Assembly: GCA_002682825.1 (NCBI GenBank)
Contig: NOKP01000011.1
Location: 186,420-250,419, forward strand
Direction: 5' to 3'
DNA from: Neonectria sp. B-13
Taxonomy: Eukaryota; Ascomycota; Sordariomycetes; Hypocreales; Nectriaceae
DNA: 64,000 nt
This document shows positions 32,215-42,805 of this stretch, piece after piece. Under the pieces are notes generated by a model. It had not been told where the DNA came from, searched no databases, and worked only from the letters and a program-made list of their open reading frames with translations. Positions within the stretch are counted from its first letter, which is position 1. Every line of letters starts with the position of its first letter. Position numbers and translations under genes: made by a program.

Positions 32215-33686
32215 CTACATATCCAAACCCACCTCACCGGGCAGTTTCCACGCGACGAGATCGTTCCGAATGTCGAACTCGGGGACCTCTCTGGAGCGCT
32301 TGAGCCCAGCGTCACAGAGGGCTTCGCTGTCGAGAGTCATGGAAGAGGTCAGGCTGGCGAGACTGCGGGAGTGGTCGAGCTCGTGGATGCGAACATTCTT
32401 GCGCGGGGCGGCGTGCGGATGGTGGCCGTGGCCGTGCTGGGTGACGGTGACGGTGGACACGCTCTTATCGCTGGAGTTGCTCGGGGTGCGGCGGTGGGAG
32501 CGAATAGACGCAGCTTGTTGCTTTGTGTGGCCGGTGTTGGGGATGTGGTTTGGCTGGAGGAGGTTGTTATGACTATGGTGCACATGGTTGATGCGGCGGA
32601 CGTCGCGGGGCCGGAGGGTGCCGTCCCGGAAGTCGTCGTCGTCGGCGTCTTCGTCCTCGTCGTCGTCCGTGTCCGGGGATCCGGCGTCGGGCTTTGTCTT
32701 CCATCCGTTGCCGCCGTTGAAGATGTCCTCGATGCACTCATCGGCGGGGAGCTCGTTGGGCTGGCGGCACCAGGAGGCGGCGAGGGTGCGGCGGTAGAGG
32801 TCCTGAAGCTCAGCGGCGTCTCGGGGTTTGGAGATGCTGGGAACGGCTGAGATATGTCAGTTAAAAATGGGGAAAGGGGCATGGAAACAAGAGCTGAGAA
32901 CGTACGTCCTGCGTCATCCTCGATAGACTCGCTCATGATGCCGCCGATGCCACCAAAGACAGGGGCGGTCTTTAAGGGTGGGGCAATGAAGCTGCGCTCG
33001 CCGTCGACCTGGATCATGAGGATGCCGATTTTGAGTGTGCTGTTGACCTTGCTGTCTTGCATGAGATATCTCCTCACAATGCCATCCTCGACAACATCCG
33101 AGTCACGGCCAAGCATGGTGCTGGCAGGGCTCACGCCCATACTGTTGCTGCGCTTGCGCCCGGGCGAGATGACATCCTTGGTAAAGGCCTCGCTCTCCTC
33201 GATGTACTCGCTGAGGTTGAGGCGGACATAGCCGAGGACGATCTTCTCGGTGCCGGCAAACTCCTGGATGACCTCGAATTCGACGGGACACTCGCCCAGG
33301 TTGTTGTTGCGGTCAACGGAGATGCGGATGGAGGGCACGAGGGTGCAGAAGCTGTAGTCAACGCGGTGGTTCGCGATGGGACACTTGGCGGTGCGGCCGC
33401 GGTGCTCCGCGTGCATGGAGTGGGCGAGGTGCCATTTGACAAAGGAGTTGCCGGTGACGAGGGGGACGTTGTTGAGGTCGTAGATCTGGCGAGGGTTAGA
33501 CAAGCTCACAGTTGGAAACGATGAATGGATGAGGGAGAGGTGAGTGAGTGAGCCAGGCGTACCTTGAGATGGCACTCGAATTTAGGCTGGTGATGTCATG
33601 TTAGCATGTGAAAGACATATCATTGATGGAAGACTTGAGGAACTCACCTTGCGAGCCTTGCCAACTGGGGGTTTTAAAAAATTCAT
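32215..33686 (-). CDS. NT-C2 (EEIG1/EHBP1-type) domain protein
   Basis: Four exons: 33686-33648 (39 bp), 33586-33563 (24 bp), 33485-32906 and 32846-32215. The introns are 61, 77 and 59 bp with CTAAC/CTGAC branch sites. The product has 424 residues. Splicing yields MNFLKPPVGKARK joined to PKFECHLK and IYDLNNVPLVTGNSFVKWHL, the start of the NT-C2 fold, followed by AEHRGRT and EFAGTEKIVLGYVRLNLSEY (to about residue 150). NT-C2 is a lipid-binding-like C2 module of EEIG1/EHBP1 proteins acting in endocytic or membrane-linked roles. Fungal members are poorly studied. A long Asp-rich stretch (about 265-290) and a His-rich stretch follow, then conserved RKNVRIHELDHSRSLASL near the end. Confidence in the domain is good; its role is unknown. 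Confidence 0.85.
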
Positions 33687-36600
33687 ATCAGCCACTTGTA
33701 ACAGTTGTTTCGGTGAAGCGGTCGCCGGAGTTCCCGGATCTCGGTTTCTCTCTAAACAACAAGAGTCGAGCTCACTCGAGCCTCGAAGATCCTTGCACTC
33801 TTGACTCTCTCCACAATGGCCGAAACCAGCATTGCATCTCGCCCCTCTCGCTGACAAAGCCGCGCAATCTGGGATCGCGCAAAGGAGGGTGACGGAGGCT
33901 TGAAGATACAGATCTCGCCGGTGAGGCTGAGAAACCAGGAAATGACTCGCGTCATCGACCCGACGCTTGAACGGTTCGGTGGGGAATTGTATGGCTTACT
34001 CAAAGAGGACATGCTGCTATGCCGGTCTGGACCGGGCCAGCGGCGCCAGTCCTAATGGAGGCCACCAGCGGTGTCCCGACGGAAGATGCGGCTCCCTATC
34101 GCGCCGCAAAGACCCAAGGGCACGTTACGTGGTACAGTGGAAACTTGAGGATGGCGGCTGTTGGGAGGTGGGAGCGGCGGCGGCGTGGGTGGAAGGGCTC
34201 GAGATGGTGTGGTGGGTAGACTGGGTTGGTGGTGACGTGGATTTTCCGTCAATGAAGGGGGCTCAAGAGCGGCCTAGTGAGTGTTTGAGAAAACGTGATG
34301 CATTAGGATAACCAGCCTAAGGTGTGAGACCCGTTGCATAGCGAGGGCTTCGTGACTACCTAGTTAAGTTGGATTTAGAGATGTTGAGAATGATTGATGG
34401 TCGATGTCGGAGCAATTGTCCTCACATCCATGGGCCCATTCAACGCAGTCGTATGCCATCCAATGAATGAACCACCCGTTAATGGATGGCGGGCCCCCTT
34501 CCCCTGCAACGTCCCTGTGAAGTCCCCTGTCCCAGAGGCTCAAAATCCTCCAGAAATGCGGGACTCGCTGGCCATCAGCGGGGCGTTTTAAGGCGTCTCA
34601 GCTCGTCGTTCCCCGGTGCCGGATCATCACTGAAGCCGACCCCACGATCTATCTGCCGTGTGGAGTCCGCCTCCGCCTCCGTCCTACGGGGCAAGAATGC
34701 AAGTGGCCAGCCAGCACCCGGACGCCTATGATGATGATCATCTCTCGATGTGAGATCTGTCTTAGTATTTGCGGGCTTGATGGGGTGCGGTCGGTCAGGA
34801 TGCAGCTGGGCCTGGACCTTCGCCGTGTGTCACATCTTCCCTCAGCTGGCTTCGCCGTTTCTCTAATCATGATGCCTCGAGCCCCGGCCTAGAGTATGCA
34901 AGGAGGCGCAAACATGTTCTGTCAAGAACCGGGTTCTGTGACTTGAGACGAGGCGCTGGATGGCAAGCCCTTGACAACCGACCTAATGCTATTGGATCGA
35001 TCATGTCTTGCCATGTCTCGCCTCACCTTGTTTTGCTTGCCTAGTGCCGCAAATCACATAGTGCTAGCGCCGTCTTTGCATGGTCGGCAGATGTCACCAT
35101 CAGATCATCCCGATGCCCACTTTCGCCGTGGCACCTCCGAGATCTTAGATGGAGCTTGAAAAAGAAAGAAGAGAAACAAGAAACTTAAGAGAGCGAGAGA
35201 GAGATGGAGAGCTCCGTGCTAATGCCAGTCTAGCATCGCTGGATTTGCGCAGCTAAGGCACGTTCCGCGACAATCCGAACATCAATCTTGTTTGCGACTT
35301 CATGTACGAAGTAACCCACGCACGTTCACCGACTACAGCCCATGTCCGCGAATTCGCCCTCGCGTAAACTACTTATTAGTCTAGCCAAAGACTTTTATTC
35401 TAGCCATGTCGGCCCGTCCCTTATCGCTTCACAAGGAAGCACAATATCTCCCTCGGCAATGACATCGCCACTTAACATCGGATGCCGATCTACACTGAAA
35501 TCACAGTGGTTAGAGAGGGTTTGCTCGGCTGCTCTAGTTGCGAATTACATCAAGCCACCCCATCGGGAAGGAAGCTGTCCGGTGAATCATTCCTTGGCAG
35601 GGTGATCTGTCCGTCTCGTTGTCTCGATGGCGCCGTGGGGAAGAAGCAACCACGATGCACCAGTGACATTCCAATGCCTGTAGTTCAGCCTGCCCAGCTG
35701 CCGACCCCCTTCCGTCGTTCACCGCGTCCTTGAACCTCCACCGATTCACAAGGGGGGAGAGACACTGCGAGAAGCTGAGATCAAGGAGGTCCAGCGCCCT
35801 CAACCAGCGTAAGAGAGCAGCATTCCCAGGTCACTATGCTAAATATCCCAGCGGGTCTTCGCGCTTTTTCACTTCTTACACTGTTCCCATTCGGCCGGTA
35901 GCTATCTTCCGGCTTGCTTCGCCATGTGTGATTACTTCTGCGTACGGCTCCAACTCCCGGCGCGCCAGAGTATCCGCCATCCCTCAGAGCAGCTGGGCTA
36001 ACGAGAAGCGCGACAGGTTGAGTTCCAGTGCGGCCATCAACGCTACCTTGTACGAAAATGGTGCCGTAACTACGAGAGGAATCAGAGGCCCTGCAGCCCA
36101 AACATCGTCGATCCCGCCGAATTCTGGTACGCGCTGCTCCCGAGTTTGCACGGGTGATGCCTTCATCACGCTCAAGCCCTTACTAACCAAGCCGTCGATG
36201 CAGGAGCCATAGATTGTGCGTGAAATGTCAACCACCAAGTCGCCTAGCTATTTCGGTGCGCGAATACTTTTGCGTCGTAGCCTGAACTCGAGGTCATTGG
36301 CGTTGGAGCTGGATAGGAACGGGGGGTTTATGTTTACCACGGTAACTTAGTCGTGCGGTCTACTCCGTGCTTCATTTACACCTAGAAACGGAGGGAGCTT
36401 GGATGCACTTAATGAAATAGATTATCAGGTCAGATTTCGGAGTAGGTTATTTTTTTTCGGCTCTACTCAATGGTTGAGGCAGACGTGGTGCTCAGGAATT
36501 ATTTTGGATAGGGCATGGGAATATTACCGAGAGGTTCTGGTCGGTCAAGAATTCACTCGGCACTTGGCAGTGGAATATCATAAATATCGGATTCTTGTCT

Positions 36601-37370
36601 GTTCAGTGACGGAAACCCCCCTTTAAACTAGGTGCCTCAAGCTGCATTGTCATGGTTGATCGAGGCTTAGGGTGTGGCCACCTTGGCTACTGCAGACAGA
36701 CTCCGTCATCCCCTCGATGGCATTTTAGTGAGCTGCAAGACGGCCTGGTAAGTCGTTTCCGTCGTTGCGTTCCTCATTGCTCAGACCTAGAGGGTATATG
36801 CTGTTGGCTCGGTCGGATGCGACGACGTGAATGAAGCCGCCCCTATGGTGTTCGTAATGGTATTCATAAGACAGTAGCAGCCCTTGTTGAGAGTTCCGAA
36901 GGGTCCGGGGATGCTACACATAGCATATCTGCTTTCATTACTGCCCTTGTTTGTACAGTGATTATCCGACTCGACTCTTAATCCGCAGCGCTCAGAGCAG
37001 CAGCGTAGCTGAGCTAGCGGTAGGGGACATAATCGCTGTAGCAAAAGTTAAGCATATGTTATCACATTAACAAACAATCTAAGGAGAAACTAAGCTAGAA
37101 GACACATAGAGCTTGTCTATTGTATAACCTGATTATTGTAAGAATAGCAATGAAGTCGAGGTGGTGTGAGTTAGGGAAGACTTTTGTCACTATCAAGAAG
37201 CTCTCTATAATTGTACCATACGAGATGAAGCAAACAACAAGGATGCAGACAGTATCGTGTGTATCCAAAAGAAACAAGCGACTATTTTATATACTTTCAT
37301 ATATGTAGACTACAATCCATCAACTGCCTCATTTTCATGCATACTTGTTAAACTAACATTGCATTGTTCC
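33687..37370. other. Intergenic 3.7 kb, no supported intact gene
   Basis: GC-rich up to about 36.2 kb and AT-richer after 36.3 kb. Around 35.73-36.24 kb several ORFs of 80-160 codons overlap on both strands; a minus-strand frame has one stop near 35.98 kb and then continues. This could be a decayed gene but matches no family I know. No terminal repeats or transposase motifs were seen. Confidence 0.4.
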
Positions 37371-38405
37371 ATGTCCAACAATCATCATGAATTCTGGGTG
37401 CCCGAGGTCGCAAAACGTCCGTCCTTGTTTGTGAGTCCGTATCCTCAGCAAAAACACACCAACAGTACTTCTTGCAACATGGGCGACCATCCACCGCGCT
37501 CGCCGGCTCTCTCACCACCACCACCACCTCCTCCCCCAATCACAAGGTCACTATCTTACGACGTCCTTTTCAGCGAACCAGATGGCATCCTCCCGGAGCC
37601 TCTCCCTTCGCCAGAGTTGATTGAAGATTCGCCGTACATCATCAAGGAGCTGAGTGCACGATGCACAACCCGTGTAGGGGAATTTGTCGTGAAATACGGT
37701 GTGGAAGTTGAACCGATTGAGGCTGAAAACATGCGTTTCGTACGGGAACAAACAAACGTCATGGTTCCTCGAGTCTACGCCATCTATCGACGGTCGATAG
37801 CACTAGACGTGAACATTACCTACATCATCATGGAAAACATCCCAGGAGACACGCTAGAGTTTCTATGGGATAAGCTGAGCGATTCTAAGAAATCGAATGT
37901 CGCTATTCAACTCCGGAAAGCGTTCAACTTATTGCGTGGCATGCCCCATCCGAGATTCTTTGGAGGGCTTGGGAAGTCAAAACTCCAGGATGGTATATTT
38001 TGGACGGATGAGTCTATCCCGACGATCAATGGACCATTTTCCACTGAAGACGAATTTATTCAAGGCATGATTGAAGGCTATGTCCAGGAATGCGGCACTA
38101 GAATGCAGCAAAAGGCCGATTTTTATAGTCGAGTACTCCCCAAGGTTCTCCGAGGAAGCAATGTGCCCGTTTTTACACATGCCGACCTCCAACCGAAGAA
38201 CATCATCATCAGACCTGAAGGTGATATTGTCATCGTGGACTGGGCTGCGTCTGGTTGGTATCCTTCATACTGGGAATACGCTATAGCAGTGTTTGCCTGT
38301 GGAAACTGGAAAGATGACTGGCATGTTTATATTGCTGAAATTCTTGAAGAATTTCCAAGCCAGTATGCATGGATGAAAATGCTACGGACCGAGATGTGGA
38401 GTTAG
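37371..38405 (+). CDS. Aminoglycoside-phosphotransferase (APH)-like kinase
   Basis: Single exon. The ATG at 37371 gives 344 residues; a later in-frame ATG at 37479 (MGDHPP) gives 308 and is equally possible. The kinase-like fold is recognised from the ATP-lysine strand EFVVKYG, the segment ITYIIMENIPGDTLEFLW (hinge), the catalytic loop FTHADLQPKNIII (about D272) and the magnesium-binding VDWAASGWYPSYWEY (DW in place of DFG). These are the phosphotransferase-family proteins that are greatly expanded in filamentous fungi; substrates are mostly unknown and antibiotic resistance is not implied. It has a proline run (PPPPPPPP) near the N-terminus. It stands alone in a gene-poor, AT-richer stretch, which would fit an accessory gene. 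Confidence 0.85.
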   Translation: MSNNHHEFWVPEVAKRPSLFVSPYPQQKHTNSTSCNMGDHPPRSPALSPPPPPPPPITRSLSYDVLFSEPDGILPEPLPSPELIEDSPYIIKELSARCTTRVGEFVVKYGVEVEPIEAENMRFVREQTNVMVPRVYAIYRRSIALDVNITYIIMENIPGDTLEFLWDKLSDSKKSNVAIQLRKAFNLLRGMPHPRFFGGLGKSKLQDGIFWTDESIPTINGPFSTEDEFIQGMIEGYVQECGTRMQQKADFYSRVLPKVLRGSNVPVFTHADLQPKNIIIRPEGDIVIVDWAASGWYPSYWEYAIAVFACGNWKDDWHVYIAEILEEFPSQYAWMKMLRTEMWS

Positions 38406-38886
38406 GCTTAGATGTTTGAGGTCAAGCAGTCATAAACTTTGCGCCTCATGGTGTATTCTGAATTTCTAATGGTGCCATCTCAGGGTCATACAGTTGTCTT
38501 ATGCGTCACAGGGAACTTGCAGCGATATTGTCCTCAGAATTTAATGCAAGCATCTCTTAAACAAGGCTACAGGATACGGATCCGAGAACCTATCATGGGC
38601 CCTCCAAGACTAGCTGATGAGTGCACTTAAACGTCAGGACTAAGCCCAGTGTTTACGGCGCAGTAGCGTTCAAGTGAGGTAGGTTTACAGGGGGTTACGG
38701 ACCTAGCACAGTTATGGTGTAAGTGGGCGGGGCATCCATTCACGGCACAGGAGTCTCTTATCGATAAAGCTTTAACTTATTTTCTTGGGATTGATTCTGT
38801 CACATCTCGCCGCGTCCCGCGTCGTCGACTCTCCCGTTCTGTGACTTCCACGATAAAACTACCACACGCTGGTTTTCGACTTTGCG
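38406..38886. other. Intergenic, promoter of POP1
   Basis: 481 bp between two plus-strand genes. No feature was recognised. Confidence 0.4.
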
Positions 38887-41598
38887 ATGGCTCCGGGCTC
38901 TAAATCTACAGACCCGGCCGGACAAGGGGCCAAGAAGCGACCGGCCGGCCCCCCAGCGACTAATGCTCGCAACGATGCCTCCCAGAAACGCGCCAAAGTC
39001 CACATCGCCCGCAACATTCCCGCACAGCCTGCCGATGCTGCGCTCAAAGACGGAGAGCTGGACCTCCAGGCCTTTCTGGCCGCCCATGAGTTCGAGATAC
39101 GGTCCCTCGAGCAGAGTATGGCTACCTCTAAGGCTGTGGGTAGCAGTCGGGCTTTTCAGAAGGTGCCCCGCGGTCTACGCCGCCGCACTGCAAGTCACAA
39201 CCCCAAGCGCGTGCCCCAGCGGCTAAGAGCACGCGCGCGAAAGGAGATGGGCGAGGACAATACACCAGTGGTTGATGCGAGAAAAAAGAAAAGGAATCCC
39301 CAGACGACGAGAGGAAGGATACGGGTTGAGACGGCCCGGCGGCTGGGGATACTGGCAGCAAGGAAGCGCAAAGCGAGGGAAGCAAAGGCCCGAGAAAAGG
39401 GAGTGGACGAGAAAGACCCAAAAGAGCTGGCCGTGAGAGGACGAAAACCGAGACCCAAGATCCGAAGAAACCAACTCAACGAACCGCCAACCCCTAAATC
39501 CAAGTTCCGAAAACGACAACTCAACAAGACATGGCTGCCAACCCATCCGTGGCATGCCAAACGAGCACGAATGACGGACCCCGCAGATCCTCTCTGGCGT
39601 TTCGCAATTCCCTTGACGCCCAACGAGAAGATCTATCGACCAACCCATCGAGCCCAGGGCGACAGGGGCGCCCTCGTATGGGACACGTCCTACATGAGCA
39701 CAATCGGGCTCTTTGGAAATCCTGCCGGAATAGAGAAGGTTCTAAAGAAGATTGGGGTATCGCAAGAGTCTTGTTGGAATGAAAAGGGCCGCAAGTGGAG
39801 GGTAGGAACCCGATCATGGACAGGCCTTTTAAGTCGGCAACGGGACGGAGAACAACACCACATCGGTCCATCTACCATTCAGTGGAATCCCGCGCTATCT
39901 ACCAAGGATGCTACTCGGGATCTTAAAAAAGCACAAAGACAAGTGCTTTTGCGAATTCACCCATCCGCCTTCCTCGAGCTCTTCAATGAGTTGCTTCGAC
40001 TATCAAAAATGGAGAACCCTCAACTTTACATCGAAGACCTCCGCTTCGAGATTGGGAGCATAGAGCTCACTGGTCCAGCATCTACTGAGGCGCTGTTGGC
40101 CGTCCTAAGTCCGTATCCAGAAAAAGACAAAACAAAGACTCAGCATGCGGAACTGTTCCGGTCACTAGAGGGACTGACAAACTCGGCGTCGCTTCCTGCC
40201 GGAGCTGTTCTCAGTTTCTTAGTCCAGGATCCTCGACTAAGGTACCCCCCGAAACGAGTTGAGGCCTTTGATGACCCAGATGCCCAGATGGAGCTTCTTG
40301 AAAGGATCGCTACCTGGCCATCCGAAGACAATCTTGAGCCATTTGCCATATTCAGTCGAGACGAACGACACAGGGCGTCGTGTCTCCCATCTCAAAAGTA
40401 TATCAACAGACGGAAGACTGACAATCCTCCGGGCACCCCCCTGAAACCGATTTCAGCGGATCCTCCGATTCCGGTCACACTCATCGCCTCGCGTTCGGGC
40501 TTAGGGACACAGACCCAGGGCACCTGGACTCTGCTTGCACCGTGGAAGTGCATCTTACCTATCTGGTACAGCCTTGTTCACGTCCCTCTCGCATCGGGCG
40601 GGAATCCCAGGTTCGCGGGTCTGAACGAAATCCGTCAAGTCGCTTTCGAGCGTGGTCTACCATGGTTCCCTACAGACTTCTTAGGGACTGAGGCTGGAGC
40701 GGAGTGGGAACTCAAGGAGCGGCACAACCGGAAGAGGGCGTGGGAGAGACGACCAAAGAGCAAAAGGACAGAATGGAAGACACTCGATCTAGGAGCTGGG
40801 AGAAAGGGCGAGGTGGGAGATGGCCTTGCAAGCGACTTCGAGTTCTTGTTTGGGCTCGATAATTCGCGCCCAGCGCCAGAGCCGGAGTCGACGGAGACAG
40901 AAGTCGATGCAATGGATATCGACCCAGACGAATCAGCAAAACAACAAGAACGTACTTCCCTCAACAACCTCAACCAAATCTCAAAAGATGTCTTCAACAC
41001 GCTCCTGAAATCACCTCCTCCGCCAACTCCGCCGCCAAAAAACGCCATCCTCACCGTCCGAATCTCCATCCTCGCCCGCGGTGTCGTCTCTCCCTGCGCT
41101 CGCATTTACCGCCTCCCCTCCTCTCCCACCGCTGTGCCGCCATCCTCAGAAGCCGAAGTCCCAGCAACGAACCCGCCGGAGTCTTCTTCGCCATCGTCAT
41201 CCCTCCCACGCGATCTCCGTGCCCAATGGCTCGCGCGTGTTCCCTCATCCACGTCTCCTAAGGACAAGTCCTCCAAAACATCCAGGCCTCGCGACCTCGA
41301 GTCCCTAAAGCGACAGCTCGCGCTGGAGCTGATCGCCAAACCCAGTCCCTACCCGCCCCTGCCGGCCAACCACGCCGACGTCGGCGGCCACCCCCTCGTC
41401 CCCGATGCAGAAGACCTCATCGGCTTCGTGACCACGGGCTCATTCTGCCTCAGCGAAGGCCATGGCGTTGCTATCGGATCAATCGCCCTGGATAAAGTCA
41501 TTTTCGGAGTATCTCGGGATCCCAAGGAAGGGCGGCTCTGCATTGTGCGGAATGCGGGAGAGAACGTCGGCTGGATCGCGAGGTGGGACGTTGCGTGA
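38887..41598 (+). CDS. POP1: RNase P/MRP protein subunit POP1
   Basis: A single-exon protein of 903 residues. Pop1 is the largest protein of RNase P and RNase MRP, which mature tRNA 5' ends and process pre-rRNA in the nucleus and nucleolus. The family signature RAFQKVPRGLRRRTASHNPK lies at about residues 93-112, followed by RVPQRLRARARKEM and a basic region. LPTHPWHAKRARM and PLWRFAIPL (about 215-240) are the conserved Pop1 N-terminal block. The POPLD block is APWKCILPIWYSLVHVPLAS and GLPWFPTDFLG (about 550-600). The C-terminus has GFVTTGSFCLSEGHGVAIGS and GRLCIVRNAGENVGWIARW. Acidic and proline-rich insertions lie between. The length agrees with other fungal Pop1 proteins. Confidence 0.94.
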   Translation: MAPGSKSTDPAGQGAKKRPAGPPATNARNDASQKRAKVHIARNIPAQPADAALKDGELDLQAFLAAHEFEIRSLEQSMATSKAVGSSRAFQKVPRGLRRRTASHNPKRVPQRLRARARKEMGEDNTPVVDARKKKRNPQTTRGRIRVETARRLGILAARKRKAREAKAREKGVDEKDPKELAVRGRKPRPKIRRNQLNEPPTPKSKFRKRQLNKTWLPTHPWHAKRARMTDPADPLWRFAIPLTPNEKIYRPTHRAQGDRGALVWDTSYMSTIGLFGNPAGIEKVLKKIGVSQESCWNEKGRKWRVGTRSWTGLLSRQRDGEQHHIGPSTIQWNPALSTKDATRDLKKAQRQVLLRIHPSAFLELFNELLRLSKMENPQLYIEDLRFEIGSIELTGPASTEALLAVLSPYPEKDKTKTQHAELFRSLEGLTNSASLPAGAVLSFLVQDPRLRYPPKRVEAFDDPDAQMELLERIATWPSEDNLEPFAIFSRDERHRASCLPSQKYINRRKTDNPPGTPLKPISADPPIPVTLIASRSGLGTQTQGTWTLLAPWKCILPIWYSLVHVPLASGGNPRFAGLNEIRQVAFERGLPWFPTDFLGTEAGAEWELKERHNRKRAWERRPKSKRTEWKTLDLGAGRKGEVGDGLASDFEFLFGLDNSRPAPEPESTETEVDAMDIDPDESAKQQERTSLNNLNQISKDVFNTLLKSPPPPTPPPKNAILTVRISILARGVVSPCARIYRLPSSPTAVPPSSEAEVPATNPPESSSPSSSLPRDLRAQWLARVPSSTSPKDKSSKTSRPRDLESLKRQLALELIAKPSPYPPLPANHADVGGHPLVPDAEDLIGFVTTGSFCLSEGHGVAIGSIALDKVIFGVSRDPKEGRLCIVRNAGENVGWIARWDVA

Positions 41599-41988
41599 GT
41601 TACACTGCAATGCAACCCACAATTGGATATCACGAGGTATGAAACCTGGACGTGTACGGCAATATACCCGGTTAATGGGCATTGAGTGACGCAGCTGCCA
41701 GCCCGTGTATGACCTGATCTGATGTATGGGGCCTATGGATGATTATGCAGAGCATTTCGGTGCGCCCAAATACACGTCAGGATAATGTCACGATTGCACA
41801 GGCCGTGAGGGGACGCGAAAGGCGCCGGTGACATGCCCAAATCTACAAAAGCTATATAAGCCCCACCACGAGCTGATCTCTTGCGAATGAACCCTGGATT
41901 GGATTGATTCCACGTCACGCATCAAGGGACGTATTTTGTCCTAAGCCCTTTTAACCAATCCTCAATATACCACATCTTGTCACGCAAC
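41599..41988. other. Intergenic, promoter of GFA-domain gene
   Basis: 390 bp. Contains TATATAAG at about 41851-41858, about 130 bases before the start codon, a plausible TATA box. Nothing else was seen. Confidence 0.4.
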
Positions 41989-42522
41989 ATGGATCTGGAT
42001 AGCCTTCCAGAGACCGTGACTGGCGGTTGCCTCTGCGGTGCCATCCGCTACACCATCACGTTCCCCTCAAACCACGCCTTCAAAGGCGAAGTCCGTCCTC
42101 GCCCTGCCCAATTCACACACAAACCACATGCTGACATTGTCCAGTGCTCCACGTGCCAATGCACTCAGTGCCGCAAGAACACCGGCTCCCTCTTGGCGCG
42201 CTTCCACGGCGTGCCGCTGTCGGCCGTGACGTACACGACGCCGCAGACGACGCTAAAGACGTTCCACGCGACGCCCGAGTGCGAGCGCGGCTTCTGCAGC
42301 GAGTGCGGAAGCTTTCTGTTCTGGCGCAAGGAGGGCTCGCAGCGCATCTCGATGGCAGTTGGGACATTTGATAAGGACGTGCTGCGGAATTGGGGCAGAG
42401 TCGTGGCGGACGCCAACACGCATCTCTGGTGCGAGGACGAGATTCCCGGCGTCACGGATCACTTGCAAGGGTCGAGGTGGAAGCAAGATAACGAGGGGGA
42501 TGGGGCAGAGAGGGTGAGGTAA
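41989..42522 (+). CDS. GFA/CENP-V domain protein
   Basis: ATG at 41989 (MDLDSLPE), 177 residues if read without splicing. Glutathione-dependent formaldehyde-activating (GFA/CENP-V) fold: a zinc-binding protein with the motifs GGCLCGAIRYTI (first Cys pair), CQCTQCRKNTGS (second cluster) and CERGFCSECGSFLFW (third cluster). Most fungal members have no known substrate; a role with formaldehyde-glutathione adducts is known only for bacterial Gfa. A 54-bp stretch at 42091-42144 (GTCCGT..CCAG with CTGAC 12 bases before the end) may be an in-frame intron. Removing it gives 159 residues and joins GE to CSTCQCTQC, which fits the family spacing better. Both forms keep the frame. Confidence 0.85.
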   Translation: MDLDSLPETVTGGCLCGAIRYTITFPSNHAFKGEVRPRPAQFTHKPHADIVQCSTCQCTQCRKNTGSLLARFHGVPLSAVTYTTPQTTLKTFHATPECERGFCSECGSFLFWRKEGSQRISMAVGTFDKDVLRNWGRVVADANTHLWCEDEIPGVTDHLQGSRWKQDNEGDGAERVR

Positions 42523-42805
42523 GGACGCAGGGTGGAAGCCAACAAGTGAAGGAACAAGGCCCTCCTTGGTATGTGATAATGTATCATCCTTTTGTATTTC
42601 CTAGTCCTTGTGTATACTTCGTCGCGGGGAATTGAGCCATTGTAACAGTGGCTGGTATCGAGAATATGTCATCTTCCTCCAACGCCGGTGTTGAAACTCG
42701 TTCTTGCGAGATCAAAATTGTCCCCCTTTGAGCGCCATGTGCTGTAGTAAAAAGCAAGAGAAGCAGCAATAAATGACAAAAAAACGCGACAATTCAATAA
42801 CCGAC

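Noticed and set aside
32035..32850. 271-codon plus-strand ORF
   Set aside because: Antisense to the NT-C2 gene, valine/glycine-rich, no domain.
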